Shown here piece by piece: positions 36,056-46,073 of a stretch of DNA of 64,000 nucleotides; position 1 is the stretch's first letter, and each line of letters starts with the position of its first letter. This stretch comes from Elusimicrobia bacterium GWA2_62_23. GTDB lineage: Bacteria; Elusimicrobiota; Elusimicrobia; Elusimicrobiales; UBA9959. The DNA lies in contig MGTV01000028.1 in NCBI GenBank assembly GCA_001799635.1, positions 1-64,000 of the forward strand. Direction: 5' to 3'. The notes beneath the pieces were generated by a model, which did no database searches, was not told the origin of the DNA, and saw nothing but the letters and a program-made list of their open reading frames with translations. Both the position numbers and the translations under genes were made by a program.

Positions 36056-36104
36056 CAAAAAGAAAGGGCCCGCGAGAAACCCACTAAGAGGGGCCGCGGG
36101 CCCA
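36056..36104 (-). ncRNA. Small hairpin RNA, copy 1
   Basis: On the minus strand, a consensus promoter (36137-36110) is followed within a few bases by a 9-base perfect stem (36103-36095 with 36074-36066) enclosing a 20-base loop, then TTTCTTTTT. The predicted transcript of about 48 bases is little more than this hairpin plus a U tail. Copy 2 (38433-38480) keeps the loop (18 of 20 bases) and tail, while two stem pairs change on both sides. No ORF fits. Function unknown. Confidence 0.65.
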
Positions 36105-36109
36105 TCCAT

Positions 36110-36137
36110 ATTATAGCAGACCCTATTGACTTGTCAA
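36110..36137 (-). promoter_or_regulatory. Promoter of small RNA copy 1
   Basis: Minus strand: TTGACA (36137-36132), 16-base spacer, TATAAT (36115-36110). Both boxes are perfect. The only thing downstream before the U-run is the hairpin. Confidence 0.8.
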
Positions 36138-36144
36138 GGGGGGT

Positions 36145-36984
36145 CTAATCGCGCGCCATGTGCCGCCAGGTCTGCGTCTGCCAGGCAGGCGCGCCGAACA
36201 GCCGCACCTGCTCCTGCGCCGCGTTCATGGCGCCTTCAGTCTCCGCCAGTTCCGGGGCCAGGATGCTGGAGATGGTTATTTCGGAATTATCCTCGCTCAG
36301 AGAGCCCCTGAACCTGATCGGGCTGCGCGTGCCCACCCCGGTGCCGGACATGCCGCCCGGTGAACTGCCCCGAAAACTGCGCCCGTTCACCTTGCCGGTA
36401 CCATAAACGGCCCGGGGAAAGTCCCAGCAGTGCATGGTGATGGTCAGGTCGTCGCCGCGTATTTCGAATTCATAGCGCCAGCAGTCCAGCCCGCCGCCCC
36501 AGTTCCCACGATAATCGGCCGTGCCGTGCTTCTTCGACGGCGCCAGTTCCTCGGGCTTGGGCTTGCCGGCCCTGGCCGCCATGTAAAAGCGTTTATCCTC
36601 GGCCGCCTCTTCGTAGCGGTGGGCGGCTTCCAGCGCGTTGGAGCGGTTGAAATAGCACTGCGTCCACCAGGGGGCTATCTTTATGGCTTCCTGGTACATG
36701 CGGGCCGCCTTGTCAAAATCAGAATCATTTACGGCGTCCAGGTGCACCGCCATGGCCCGGATAAAATGCTTTTTCGCCTCGGTCGGTATCTTGGGCTTGG
36801 CCGACATGTTATTGGCGAAGCGTATCAGTTCCTCCCGCAATGGCGGGTTGTCCGGATCCTCGCTTACCCTGGTCAGGAGGGTCAGGAAGCGCTCCTGTTC
36901 CTTGACGTAAGCAGGGTCCAGCGCCAGCGCGCGCGGCGCGGCGGAAACCAGCATCAATACGGCCAAAACGAAGCTTTTTCGCAT
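36145..36984 (-). CDS. Secreted TPR-like protein of unknown function
   Basis: 279 residues with signal peptide MRKSFVLAVLMLVSAAPRALA. The N-terminal half is helical with a TPR-like unit (FDKAARMYQEAIKIAPWW...CYFNRSNALEAAHRYEEAAED). The C-terminal half is beta-rich (YEFEIRGDDLTITMHCWDF, VNGRSFRGSSPGG), resembling a small lipocalin/META-like module, family not recognised. Its stop lies 7 bases from the -35 box of small RNA copy 1. Confidence 0.6.
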   Translation of the reverse strand: MRKSFVLAVLMLVSAAPRALALDPAYVKEQERFLTLLTRVSEDPDNPPLREELIRFANNMSAKPKIPTEAKKHFIRAMAVHLDAVNDSDFDKAARMYQEAIKIAPWWTQCYFNRSNALEAAHRYEEAAEDKRFYMAARAGKPKPEELAPSKKHGTADYRGNWGGGLDCWRYEFEIRGDDLTITMHCWDFPRAVYGTGKVNGRSFRGSSPGGMSGTGVGTRSPIRFRGSLSEDNSEITISSILAPELAETEGAMNAAQEQVRLFGAPAWQTQTWRHMARD

Positions 36985-37005
36985 AAAAGAGAAAACCGCG
37001 GGCGA

Positions 37006-37022
37006 GGACGGCGACGCCGTCC
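37006..37022. promoter_or_regulatory. Palindrome in the divergent TPR/S1 intergenic region
   Basis: GGACGGCGACGCCGTCC is a perfect 17-base palindrome 22 bases upstream of the TPR-like gene start. A minus-strand TTGACA at 37094-37089 may be the -35 of that gene, although a good -10 is not obvious. Either a leader hairpin or a protein-binding site. Confidence 0.35.
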
Positions 37023-37107
37023 CGGTAACTCCACGAAATTGTGTTTAACTTCCCCCTTACCTAGGGTTTATCATTTCGATCCGAAGGGTGTCAATAGAGC
37101 CCGCAAT

Positions 37108-37137
37108 TTGCCGGGGACCCCCGGGTAAAGTTATAAT
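37108..37137 (+). promoter_or_regulatory. Promoter of the S1-like gene
   Basis: TTGCCG (37108-37113), 18-base spacer, perfect TATAAT (37132-37137). The start codon is at 37182, leaving a leader of about 38 bases. Confidence 0.6.
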
Positions 37138-37181
37138 GTATATATCAGCAGCCGCAGCAACCCCTATCCCAAGAGGCACAC

Positions 37182-38381
37182 ATGCACACCAACGATACCC
37201 ACGCTACCGAGCACGAAGAAAATTTCGCGGAGATGTTCGAACAGAGCTATAAAGAACCCTCCAGGCTGGAGCCCGGCCACAAAGTAGAAGCCCCCATAGT
37301 GAAGCTGACCCCCGAGTGGGCCCTTATCGAAGTGGGCGGCAAAGGCGAAGGCTACGTGGACATCAACGAGCTCAAGGACGCCGAAGGCAATTTAATAGCC
37401 CGCGAGGGCGACCGGCTGCGCGCGTATTTCCTGCGCTCCGAGGAAGGCGAGATGCGCTTCACCACCCGCATCGGCTCCGGCCCCGCGGCCCGCGCCCAGA
37501 TAGAGGACTCCTTCAAGAACCACATCCCCGTGGAAGGCACCATCTCCCGCGAGATCAAGGGCGGTTTCGAAGTTTCCATAGGCGCCGTGCGCGCTTTCTG
37601 CCCGTTCTCCCTGATGGGCGCCCGCCGCGACGAGGACAAGGCCGCCTACGTGGGCCGCGCCCTTTGGTTCGAGGTCATAGAATTCACCGGCCGCAACGTG
37701 GTGCTGTCCCGCAAGAACATCGTGGAGGCCGAGCGCCGGGAGCGCACCGCCGCGCTGCGCGAAACCCTGCACGAGGGCGACCGCGTCAAGGGCGTGGTCA
37801 CCTCCCTGCAGAAGTTCGGCGCCTTCGTGGACATCGGCGGCATAGAAGGCCTGCTGCCCGTTTCCGAAATGGCCTGGGGCCGCACCGAAAAAGTCTCCGA
37901 CCTGCTCAGCGTGGGCCAGCCCGTGGAAGTGCTGCTCAAGCGCCTGGACTGGGACAACGAGCGGATCTCCCTCAGCCTCAAGGACGTGCTGCCCAACCCG
38001 TGGGACACCGCCGACCAGAACTGGCCGAACGGCTCCTACCACACCGGCCGCGTCTCCCGCCTGACCACTTTCGGGGCTTTCATCAGCCTCGGCGAGGGCG
38101 TGGACGGGCTCATCCATATTTCCCGCCTCGGCAACGGCGAGAAGCGCATCGGCCACCCCGAAGAAGTGCTCAAGGTGGGCCAGGAGATAGAAGTGAAGGT
38201 GGAATCCGTGGACACCGCGGCCAGGAAGATCTCCCTGGTGCCGGCCTCCATCAGCCGCGCCGAAGACGAGCACACCGAGACCCTGTCCAAGTACCGCGGC
38301 CAGACGGAAACCGGCTCGCAGGCCATGGGCTCCCTGGGCGAGACGCTCAAGAAGGCCCTGGAGAACAAGGGCAAGCTCTGA
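37182..38381 (+). CDS. rpsA: 30S ribosomal protein S1-like, four S1 domains
   Basis: 399 residues. Four S1 (OB-fold RNA-binding) domains: about 25-90 (VEAPIVKLTPEWALIEVGGK), 110-180 (VEGTISREIKGGFEVSIG), 195-270 (VKGVVTSLQKFGAFVDIGG) and 280-360 (HTGRVSRLTTFGAFISLGEG). The third and fourth are closest to the RNA-binding consensus (FGAFV-x-IGG-x-EGLLP). E. coli S1 has six domains; four- to five-domain forms are common in other phyla. It should bind mRNA at the 30S subunit. Followed by a strong terminator, and flanked by the two small RNA copies. Confidence 0.88.
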   Translation: MHTNDTHATEHEENFAEMFEQSYKEPSRLEPGHKVEAPIVKLTPEWALIEVGGKGEGYVDINELKDAEGNLIAREGDRLRAYFLRSEEGEMRFTTRIGSGPAARAQIEDSFKNHIPVEGTISREIKGGFEVSIGAVRAFCPFSLMGARRDEDKAAYVGRALWFEVIEFTGRNVVLSRKNIVEAERRERTAALRETLHEGDRVKGVVTSLQKFGAFVDIGGIEGLLPVSEMAWGRTEKVSDLLSVGQPVEVLLKRLDWDNERISLSLKDVLPNPWDTADQNWPNGSYHTGRVSRLTTFGAFISLGEGVDGLIHISRLGNGEKRIGHPEEVLKVGQEIEVKVESVDTAARKISLVPASISRAEDEHTETLSKYRGQTETGSQAMGSLGETLKKALENKGKL

Positions 38382-38390
38382 GCCGCCCGT

Positions 38391-38428
38391 AAAAAAGGCC
38401 CGGCTTCGAAAGAGGCCGGGCTTTTTTA
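38391..38428. terminator. Terminator after the S1-like gene
   Basis: AAAAAAG, stem GCCCGGC/GCCGGGC, loop of 10 bases, CTTTTTT. The flanking A and T runs also pair, so it could stop transcription from both sides. Confidence 0.85.
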
Positions 38429-38432
38429 TTCC

Positions 38433-38480
38433 AAAAAGAAAGTGCCCGTGAGAAACCCACTGAAAGGGGCCACGGGCACA
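38433..38480 (-). ncRNA. Small hairpin RNA, copy 2
   Basis: Same design and strand as copy 1: promoter, then a 9-base perfect stem (38479-38471 with 38450-38442), 20-base loop, TTTCTTTTT. Compared with copy 1, a G-C pair has become T-A and a C-G pair has become T-A, so both stems remain perfect. This compensatory change argues that the RNA fold is selected. Lies in the convergent gap after the S1-like gene. Confidence 0.65.
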
Positions 38481-38485
38481 TCCAT

Positions 38486-38513
38486 AGTATAGCAGGCCTA
38501 TTTCAGGTGTCAA
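38486..38513 (-). promoter_or_regulatory. Promoter of small RNA copy 2
   Basis: Minus strand: TTGACA (38513-38508), 16-base spacer, TATACT (38491-38486), matching copy 1 in spacing. Confidence 0.75.
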
Positions 38514-38538
38514 GACCCAAAAAGGTCCTACTCAAAAA

Positions 38539-38600
38539 TAGGGACAGACACCAATTTCCAAAGCCTGCCTTACCCGCAAGCAAATAGGTGTCTGTCCCTA
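38539..38600. repeat. REP/MITE-like palindromic element (GGGACAGACACC type)
   Basis: TAGGGACAGACACC (38539-38552) and its exact reverse complement (38587-38600) enclose 34 bases. Inverted GGGACAGACAC-type repeats are, from memory, frequent in genomes carrying Y1 (REP-associated tyrosine) transposases; no transposase is present here, so this would be a non-autonomous copy. It abuts the stop codon of the MetH activation gene. Confidence 0.55.
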
Positions 38601-38602
38601 AT

Positions 38603-39390
38603 TTAAATGCCGAAGTAGACGGCTTTGGGGTTGTGGAAGACTATGGCGGACACGGAGGCCTCGGGGTCCATCATGAAGCCGTCGGTGAGCTTTATGCCGG
38701 CGTCGGCCTCGGGCCGCAGCAGGCGGAACAGGTGCTCCTGGTTGGCCAGGTCCGGGCAGACCGGGTAGCCGAAAGAGTACCGCTTCCCCTGGTACTTCCC
38801 TTTATGCAGCGGCAGGGCCGGCTGCGCCTCGGCTATCCCCCACTCCTTGCGGATGCGGTAATGCAGCACTTCGGCGAAAGCTTCGGCCAGCATCAGGGCC
38901 AGGGCCTGCACCAGGTAAGACCTGACATAATTACCCGCCGCCTTCTCGCGCGCGGCCAGCTCCATAACGCCTTCGCCGCAAGTGACGGCGAGCAGCGCGG
39001 CGTAATCCCTGCGCCCCCCGGAAACGGGGGCCGCAAAATCCGCCAGGCACAGCTTGCCCCCCGCGGCCTGCCGCGGGAAGGCGAAGCCGGCCAGCTGGGC
39101 TTCGCCGGGGCCGTAAAAGATAAGGTTGTCGCCAGCCGCGTTCACCGGAAAGGTCTGGTAAACGCCGCGGGCTTTGATCAGGCCTTTGGAAATTATCTCG
39201 CCCTTTATCGCCGCCAGGAGGACGGCCGTCTCACGGGCTTTCTCCTCCTGGCCTTTCTTGAGCTTCAGGAAGCGCAGGTTGAAGAGCCCCTCGTCGATAT
39301 TATCGAACAGCTCGGGCAGCGCCTGCTCCACGTAACGCCGCTCCAGGCTTGCCGGTGAAGGAATGGCGTCCGGGCGGAAAAGCTCGCTCA

Positions 39391-39391
<1 letters not shown>
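38603..39391 (-). CDS. MetH reactivation domain as a separate protein
   Basis: 262 residues. The C-terminal half carries the MetH activation-domain signature GKRYSFGYPVCPDLANQEHLF and LTDGFMMDPEASVSA, where SAM binds to re-methylate oxidised cobalamin. It starts at the last base of metH (TAATG), so the two are co-translated. Together they equal a full-length methionine synthase cut between the cobalamin and activation domains, an arrangement known from some bacteria such as Thermotoga. Confidence 0.88.
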
Positions 39392-41907
<2,516 letters not shown>

Positions 41908-41916
41908 GTCTTTACC

Positions 41917-42717
41917 CTAGAACGTGCCGAATAATTCGAAAGCGTTGGCCGTGGTCTTGTCCGCCAGCTGCCCGTTGCTGAGCCCCAGGTGGCCGGCCAC
42001 CATGGCCGCGATCTCGGGGATAAAGGCCGGGTCGTTGCGCTGGCCGCGCGATCCCTGCGGCGGCAGGTACGGGCAGTCGGTCTCGAGCACCAGCTTATCC
42101 GGGCCGGCCTTTTTGGCGATCTCCCGCAGGTCTTCGTTCTTCTTATAGGTGAAGGTGCCGTTCACGCCGAGCGCCAGGCCCAGGTCCAGCCCGGCGCGGG
42201 CGTCGTCCCAGTTGCCGGAGAAGCAGTGCAGCACCCCGCGGAACTTCCGCGCGGGGCCGTAATTCCATTTCCTGAGGGCCTCCAGCAGGTCGGCGTAAGC
42301 GTTCTGCGCCGGGGTTTTGCCGTTGCGGGCGTGGAACACCGCGGGCCGATTAAATTTCGAACAGAGCGGCAGCTGGGCGTTCAGCAGGGCCAGCTGCTCT
42401 TCTTTGGTGCCGATATCCCACCAATAATCTATACCGACCTCCCCAAGCGCTACGGCGCAGGGTTTGGCCATGAAAGTTTCGAGCCGGCCGAACACGTCGG
42501 GAGGCAGGGTTTTGGTGTATTCCGGGTGCGCGCCGAAGGCGCAGACTATTTTGCCGGGGTACCTGGCGCAGAGCTCTTCGCCCTGCTGCCACTCATTGGG
42601 CTGGCAGGCTATCTCCACCACCTTGGCCACCCCGGCCGCGAAGACGCGCGTGAGCACTTCGGCGCGGTCGGCGTCGAAGGCCTTGTCATTGAGATGCGTG
42701 TGGGTGTCTATCAGCAA
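41917..42717 (-). CDS. TatD-family metal-dependent hydrolase/DNase
   Basis: 266 residues. Metal ligands in IDTHTHLND (H6, H8), LGEVGIDYWW, FHARNG, LHCFSGNW and LETDCPYLPPQG match the TatD family. Members are DNases/exonucleases or act on D-aminoacyl-tRNA and related substrates; a precise substrate cannot be read here. Located 9 bases after metH on the same strand. Confidence 0.92.
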   Translation of the reverse strand: MLIDTHTHLNDKAFDADRAEVLTRVFAAGVAKVVEIACQPNEWQQGEELCARYPGKIVCAFGAHPEYTKTLPPDVFGRLETFMAKPCAVALGEVGIDYWWDIGTKEEQLALLNAQLPLCSKFNRPAVFHARNGKTPAQNAYADLLEALRKWNYGPARKFRGVLHCFSGNWDDARAGLDLGLALGVNGTFTYKKNEDLREIAKKAGPDKLVLETDCPYLPPQGSRGQRNDPAFIPEIAAMVAGHLGLSNGQLADKTTANAFELFGTF

Positions 42718-42729
42718 GCTTTACCCGCT

Positions 42730-43875
42730 TTAATCTTCGCTGCTGACGTTGCGTTTCTTCCGGCCCCCGGCTACCCAGGAGAGGTAGGAATGCATGTAGG
42801 GGTCCAGGTCGCCGTCCATCACGGCGTCTATCTGGGAGGTTTCCTGCCCGGTGCGCAGGTCTTTCACCATCTGGTAGGGCATGAACACGTAGGACCGGAT
42901 CTGGTGGCCCCAGCCTATGTCGCCCTTCGCGTCGTAATGGCGCTCCATCTCCGTGCGCTTCTTGTCCATCTCTATCTCGTAAAGTTTAGCCTTGAGCATC
43001 TTCATGGCCGTTTCGCGGTTCTGGTGCTGGGAGCGCTCTATCTGGCAGGCCACCACCACGCCCGACGGGGCGTGGGTGATGCGGACCGCGGTCTCCACCT
43101 TGTTCACGTTCTGGCCGCCGGCACCGCCGGAGCGGAAGGTGTCCACGCTGATGTCCTTGTCCTCTATCTTTATCTCTATCGTGTCGTCGATGTCGGCCAG
43201 CACGTCTATGGAGGCGAAGGAGGTGTGGCGGCGCTTGTTGGCGTCGAACGGCGAGATGCGCACCAGCCGGTGCACGCCGATCTCGCTCTTGAGGTAGCCG
43301 AAGGCGTACTTGCCGCGCACGAAGGCGGTGACGCTGCGCACGCCGGCCTCTTCGCCGGAAAGCATGTCGGTGATGGCGAAACTGAAACCTTTCTTCTCGG
43401 CCCAGCGGGTGTACATGCGCAGCAGCATCTGGGCCCAGTCGCAGGCCTCGGTGCCGCCGGCGCCGGCGTGGATGCTGATGATGGCGTCCAGCTTGTCGTT
43501 GGGGTCGGACAGCTTCAGCTCGAAATCCATGACGCTCAGGCGCTTCTCTATGCCGCCGAGCCCGGCCATGATCACCGGCAGCTCGCTCATGTCGCCGGCG
43601 TCCTTGGCCAGGTCGAAGTGCACCTTAAAATCCTCTATCTCGCGCGCCACCCCGTCGAGCAGGTCCACGCCTTTCTTCAGGTCGTTGAGCTCCTTCATGT
43701 GGGCCTGCGCTTTCTGCGCGTCGTTCCAGAAGTCCCCGGAACCGGACACGGCCTCTTTTTCGCGCAGTTGGGCCTTCTTCTTGTCCAGGTCGAAAAGCCT
43801 GGAGGCCTCGGCGAAAGCCGATTCCAGAAAAGCCAGTTTATTGGCGACGTCCTTGAGTTCCAGTGTTCCAGCCAT
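42730..43875 (-). CDS. prfB: Peptide chain release factor 2
   Basis: 381 residues. RF2 identity from the SPF anticodon-like tripeptide (208-210, [15 protein letters not shown]) and the catalytic GGQ (253-255, [11 protein letters not shown]). It terminates translation at UGA/UAA. Many bacterial prfB genes need a +1 frameshift at an in-frame UGA near codon 25; here the aligned region ([13 protein letters not shown]) reads straight through with no UGA, so that autoregulation is absent. A palindromic REP-like element sits 8 bases upstream of the start. Confidence 0.95.
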   Translation of the reverse strand: MAGTLELKDVANKLAFLESAFAEASRLFDLDKKKAQLREKEAVSGSGDFWNDAQKAQAHMKELNDLKKGVDLLDGVAREIEDFKVHFDLAKDAGDMSELPVIMAGLGGIEKRLSVMDFELKLSDPNDKLDAIISIHAGAGGTEACDWAQMLLRMYTRWAEKKGFSFAITDMLSGEEAGVRSVTAFVRGKYAFGYLKSEIGVHRLVRISPFDANKRRHTSFASIDVLADIDDTIEIKIEDKDISVDTFRSGGAGGQNVNKVETAVRITHAPSGVVVACQIERSQHQNRETAMKMLKAKLYEIEMDKKRTEMERHYDAKGDIGWGHQIRSYVFMPYQMVKDLRTGQETSQIDAVMDGDLDPYMHSYLSWVAGGRKKRNVSSED

Positions 43876-43882
43876 GATTTTA

Positions 43883-43959
43883 GGGGACGCTGTTGACTAT
43901 TTGACTATCGCGACGGCGCTGCGGTTTTCAGGAATAGTCAAATAGTCAACAACGTCCCC
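43883..43959. repeat. REP/MITE-like palindromic element (TTGACTATTTGACTA type)
   Basis: Two 25-base arms (43883-43907 and 43935-43959) are reverse complements with one mismatch, enclosing 27 bases. The outer ends are GGGGACG...CGTCCCC. I associate such elements with Y1/REP transposase families; no transposase is in the window. It fills most of the gap between the divergent prfB and chorismate mutase genes, so it may displace or supply promoters there. Confidence 0.6.
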
Positions 43960-44008
43960 ATTATTTTACAATTTTATTTCGGGCAGTATTTTAATAGAAT
44001 TCTATATT

Positions 44009-44260
44009 ATGCCGAACAAGCTCTCCGCCGCCCGGGCGAGAATAGACCTGCTGGACAGGCGCATAGCCGCCCTGCTCTCGCGGCGCTTCGACCTGGCCCG
44101 GCCGCTGGCCGCCCTGAAAAAGAAGCCGCGGGACCCGGCGCGCGAACGGCAAGTGCTGGCCAACGCGGCGGCCGCGGTAAAAAAGCCCTACTCCCGGGCC
44201 ACGCGCGAAATTTTTTCCGAGATCATCCGCCAATCCATAAGGCTGCAAAAGACAAAATGA
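44009..44260 (+). CDS. Chorismate mutase (AroQ class)
   Basis: 83 residues, all-helical, with the AroQ pattern R-x-x-IDLLDRRIAALLSRRFDLA, K in LAALKKK, RDPARERQVL, and the C-terminal SEIIRQSIRLQ. It would rearrange chorismate to prephenate, the first step to Phe/Tyr. First gene of the shikimate operon, overlapping the DAHP synthase gene by 4 bases, so product-end and entry enzymes are co-translated. It may also bind and regulate DAHP synthase as in some bacteria (inference). Confidence 0.85.
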   Translation: MPNKLSAARARIDLLDRRIAALLSRRFDLARPLAALKKKPRDPARERQVLANAAAAVKKPYSRATREIFSEIIRQSIRLQKTK

Positions 44261-45243
44261 TAATTAAAACCGAAAAGGGTCTTTCCCGGGACGCGCTGCG
44301 CCTGCTCCTGGAAAAGCTGGCGGCCAGGCTGCCAGGCTGCCGCGTAATCCGCGCCGCCGGCTCGCTCAAGGTCTCCCTAGGGGCCCCCGGCAAGGCGGGC
44401 GGCGCCCTGGCCCTGGTGGAGAACCTGCCCGGGGTGGCGTCAGTTTCCCTCTCCGACCTGGAACTCTGCCCGCTGGCCTGCGCCCGGGGCAAAAAAACTT
44501 TCCGCGGGCCGTTCGACTTCTCCGCCGGGCCCGTCTTTATAGCCGGCCCCTGCGCCGTAGAGGACGAGCGGCTCTACCTGGACTCCGCCGCGGCACTCAA
44601 GGCCGCCGGCGCGCACGGCCTGCGCGCGGCGCTGTTCAAGCCCCGCTCCTCGCCTTACGCTTTCCAGGGCATCGGCTGGCCCGGACTTAAAATAATCGCG
44701 AAGGCCAAAAAACTCACCGGCCTGCCGCTGGTGACCGAGGCCGTGGACACCCGCCAGGTGGAACGCCTGGCGGCCGTGTGCGACGTGCTCCAGATAGGCG
44801 CGCGCAACATGCGCAACTACGAACTGCTCAAGGAAACGGCCGCCAGCGGCCTGACCGTGCTGCTCAAGCGCGGCATGCGCGCGACCCTGCGGGAATGGCT
44901 GCTCTCCGCCGAATACCTTTTCAAGTACGGGGCGAAAAAAGTGATCCTCTGCGAGCGCGGGGATTCGCTGAACTCCCCCGGCGCGCCCCTGCTGGACCTG
45001 AAACTGCTGGCCGCCGCCAAGAAGCTTACCGGCCTGCCGGTGCTGGCCGATCCCAGCCACGCCTCCCGGGACCGGCGGGTGGCCGCCGAGCTGGCCGTGA
45101 AGGCCCTCAAGGCGGGCGCCGACGGCCTGCTCATGGAGGCCAGCCTGGACCCGATGAAGGCCAGGGTAGACGGCCGCCAGACCGTCACCGTGGACGTCTT
45201 CCGTGCCATAGCGGGGAAATTCCAGTGCAGGCCCCGTTCATAA
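44257..45243 (+). CDS. aroF: 3-deoxy-7-phosphoheptulonate (DAHP) synthase, type I-beta
   Basis: 328 residues. An N-terminal ferredoxin-like regulatory domain (about 1-75, MIIKTEKGLSRDALRLLLEK) precedes the barrel, the layout of Thermotoga-type DAHP synthase. Active-site motifs: FIAGPCAVED, LFKPRSSPYAFQGIG, LVTEAVDT, LQIGARNMRN, LLKRGM, and ADPSHASRDR near the C-terminus. It condenses phosphoenolpyruvate and erythrose 4-phosphate. The symbol covers the activity, not orthology to E. coli AroF. Confidence 0.92.
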   Translation: MIIKTEKGLSRDALRLLLEKLAARLPGCRVIRAAGSLKVSLGAPGKAGGALALVENLPGVASVSLSDLELCPLACARGKKTFRGPFDFSAGPVFIAGPCAVEDERLYLDSAAALKAAGAHGLRAALFKPRSSPYAFQGIGWPGLKIIAKAKKLTGLPLVTEAVDTRQVERLAAVCDVLQIGARNMRNYELLKETAASGLTVLLKRGMRATLREWLLSAEYLFKYGAKKVILCERGDSLNSPGAPLLDLKLLAAAKKLTGLPVLADPSHASRDRRVAAELAVKALKAGADGLLMEASLDPMKARVDGRQTVTVDVFRAIAGKFQCRPRS

Positions 45244-46073
45244 AAGCCGGCCTCTTCGGCCGGCCCCTCTCCAAGTCCCTCTCCCCTGAGATCTTCAGGA
45301 CCTTCGCCTCGCTGGCGGGCGTGAAGATCTCCTACGAACTGCGCGACGTGCCGCGCGAAGAACTGCGCCACGCCCTGGACGCCGCACGGGCCGAAGGCTG
45401 GGCCGGCTTCAATGTAACCCTTCCCTATAAAAGCGAAGTCTGCAAGCTGCTGGCCCTGGCCGATCCCGCCGCGAAAGCCGCCGGCGCCGTGAACGCGGTC
45501 CGCTTCGGCAAGGTCGGGCTGGAAGGCCTCAACACCGACGCCAGGGCCCTGCTGCGGGCGCTGGAAGAGAGCGGCTTCTCCACGGCCGGCAAGCGGGCGG
45601 CGGTATTCGGTTCCGGCGGGGCCGCCGCCTCTTCTGGCTGGGCCCTCGGCCGCTCGCGCGCGGCCGGTGTGACATTTTACGCCCGGAACGGGGAAGCCGC
45701 CCGGGCCCTGGCCGCCAGGCTCGCGGCCGTTTTTCCCGAAACCTCTTTTTCCGCCGCTCCTTTCGGGCCGCCCGCCGGCGGCACGGAGATCTTCGTGAAC
45801 GCCACCCCGCTCGGCATGTACCAGCCGGGCCAACCGCCCTGCGCCCCGGGCACCGGCCAGCTCTGCGCCGACCTGGCCTACGCCCCGGAAGGAACCGACT
45901 TCTCGCGGGCCGCCGCGGCGGCGGGGGCCGCCGTAATAGACGGCCTGTCCCTCCTGGTCTGGCAGGCGGCGCTCTCGCTGCAATTCTGGGCGGGCCTGCC
46001 CACCGGCGATATAGTAAAATTTAAGCGGGACGCCCTCGCCGCGCTGACGGCCGGGTTCAAAGGGGAACACTGA
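45225..46073 (+). CDS. aroE: Shikimate dehydrogenase
   Basis: 282 residues from a GTG at 45225 (GGGGA 8 bases upstream), overlapping DAHP synthase by 19 bases. The frame is open much further upstream, but only as an artefact of the preceding gene. N-terminal substrate site GRPLSKSLSPEIF, catalytic Lys in GFNVTLPYKSEV, NTDA, dinucleotide motif VFGSGGAAASSGWAL, and NATPLGMYQ. It reduces 3-dehydroshikimate with NADPH. Confidence 0.92.
   Translation: MQAPFIKAGLFGRPLSKSLSPEIFRTFASLAGVKISYELRDVPREELRHALDAARAEGWAGFNVTLPYKSEVCKLLALADPAAKAAGAVNAVRFGKVGLEGLNTDARALLRALEESGFSTAGKRAAVFGSGGAAASSGWALGRSRAAGVTFYARNGEAARALAARLAAVFPETSFSAAPFGPPAGGTEIFVNATPLGMYQPGQPPCAPGTGQLCADLAYAPEGTDFSRAAAAAGAAVIDGLSLLVWQAALSLQFWAGLPTGDIVKFKRDALAALTAGFKGEH

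Noticed and set aside
36056-36104. Plain terminator of the WG-repeat gene
   Set aside because: On the plus strand the stem is followed by ATCCATATTAT with no T-run; the U-run and the consensus promoter both face the minus strand, which fits a separate small transcript better.
41989-43896. Open frame of 635 codons opposite TatD and prfB
   Set aside because: It spans two unrelated genes on the other strand and shows low-complexity composition, so it is a shadow.
44778-45224. Upstream extension of the aroE frame
   Set aside because: The extra 149 codons overlap the DAHP synthase gene and are Arg/Gly-rich; the GTG at 45225 has a ribosome-binding site and starts the family fold.
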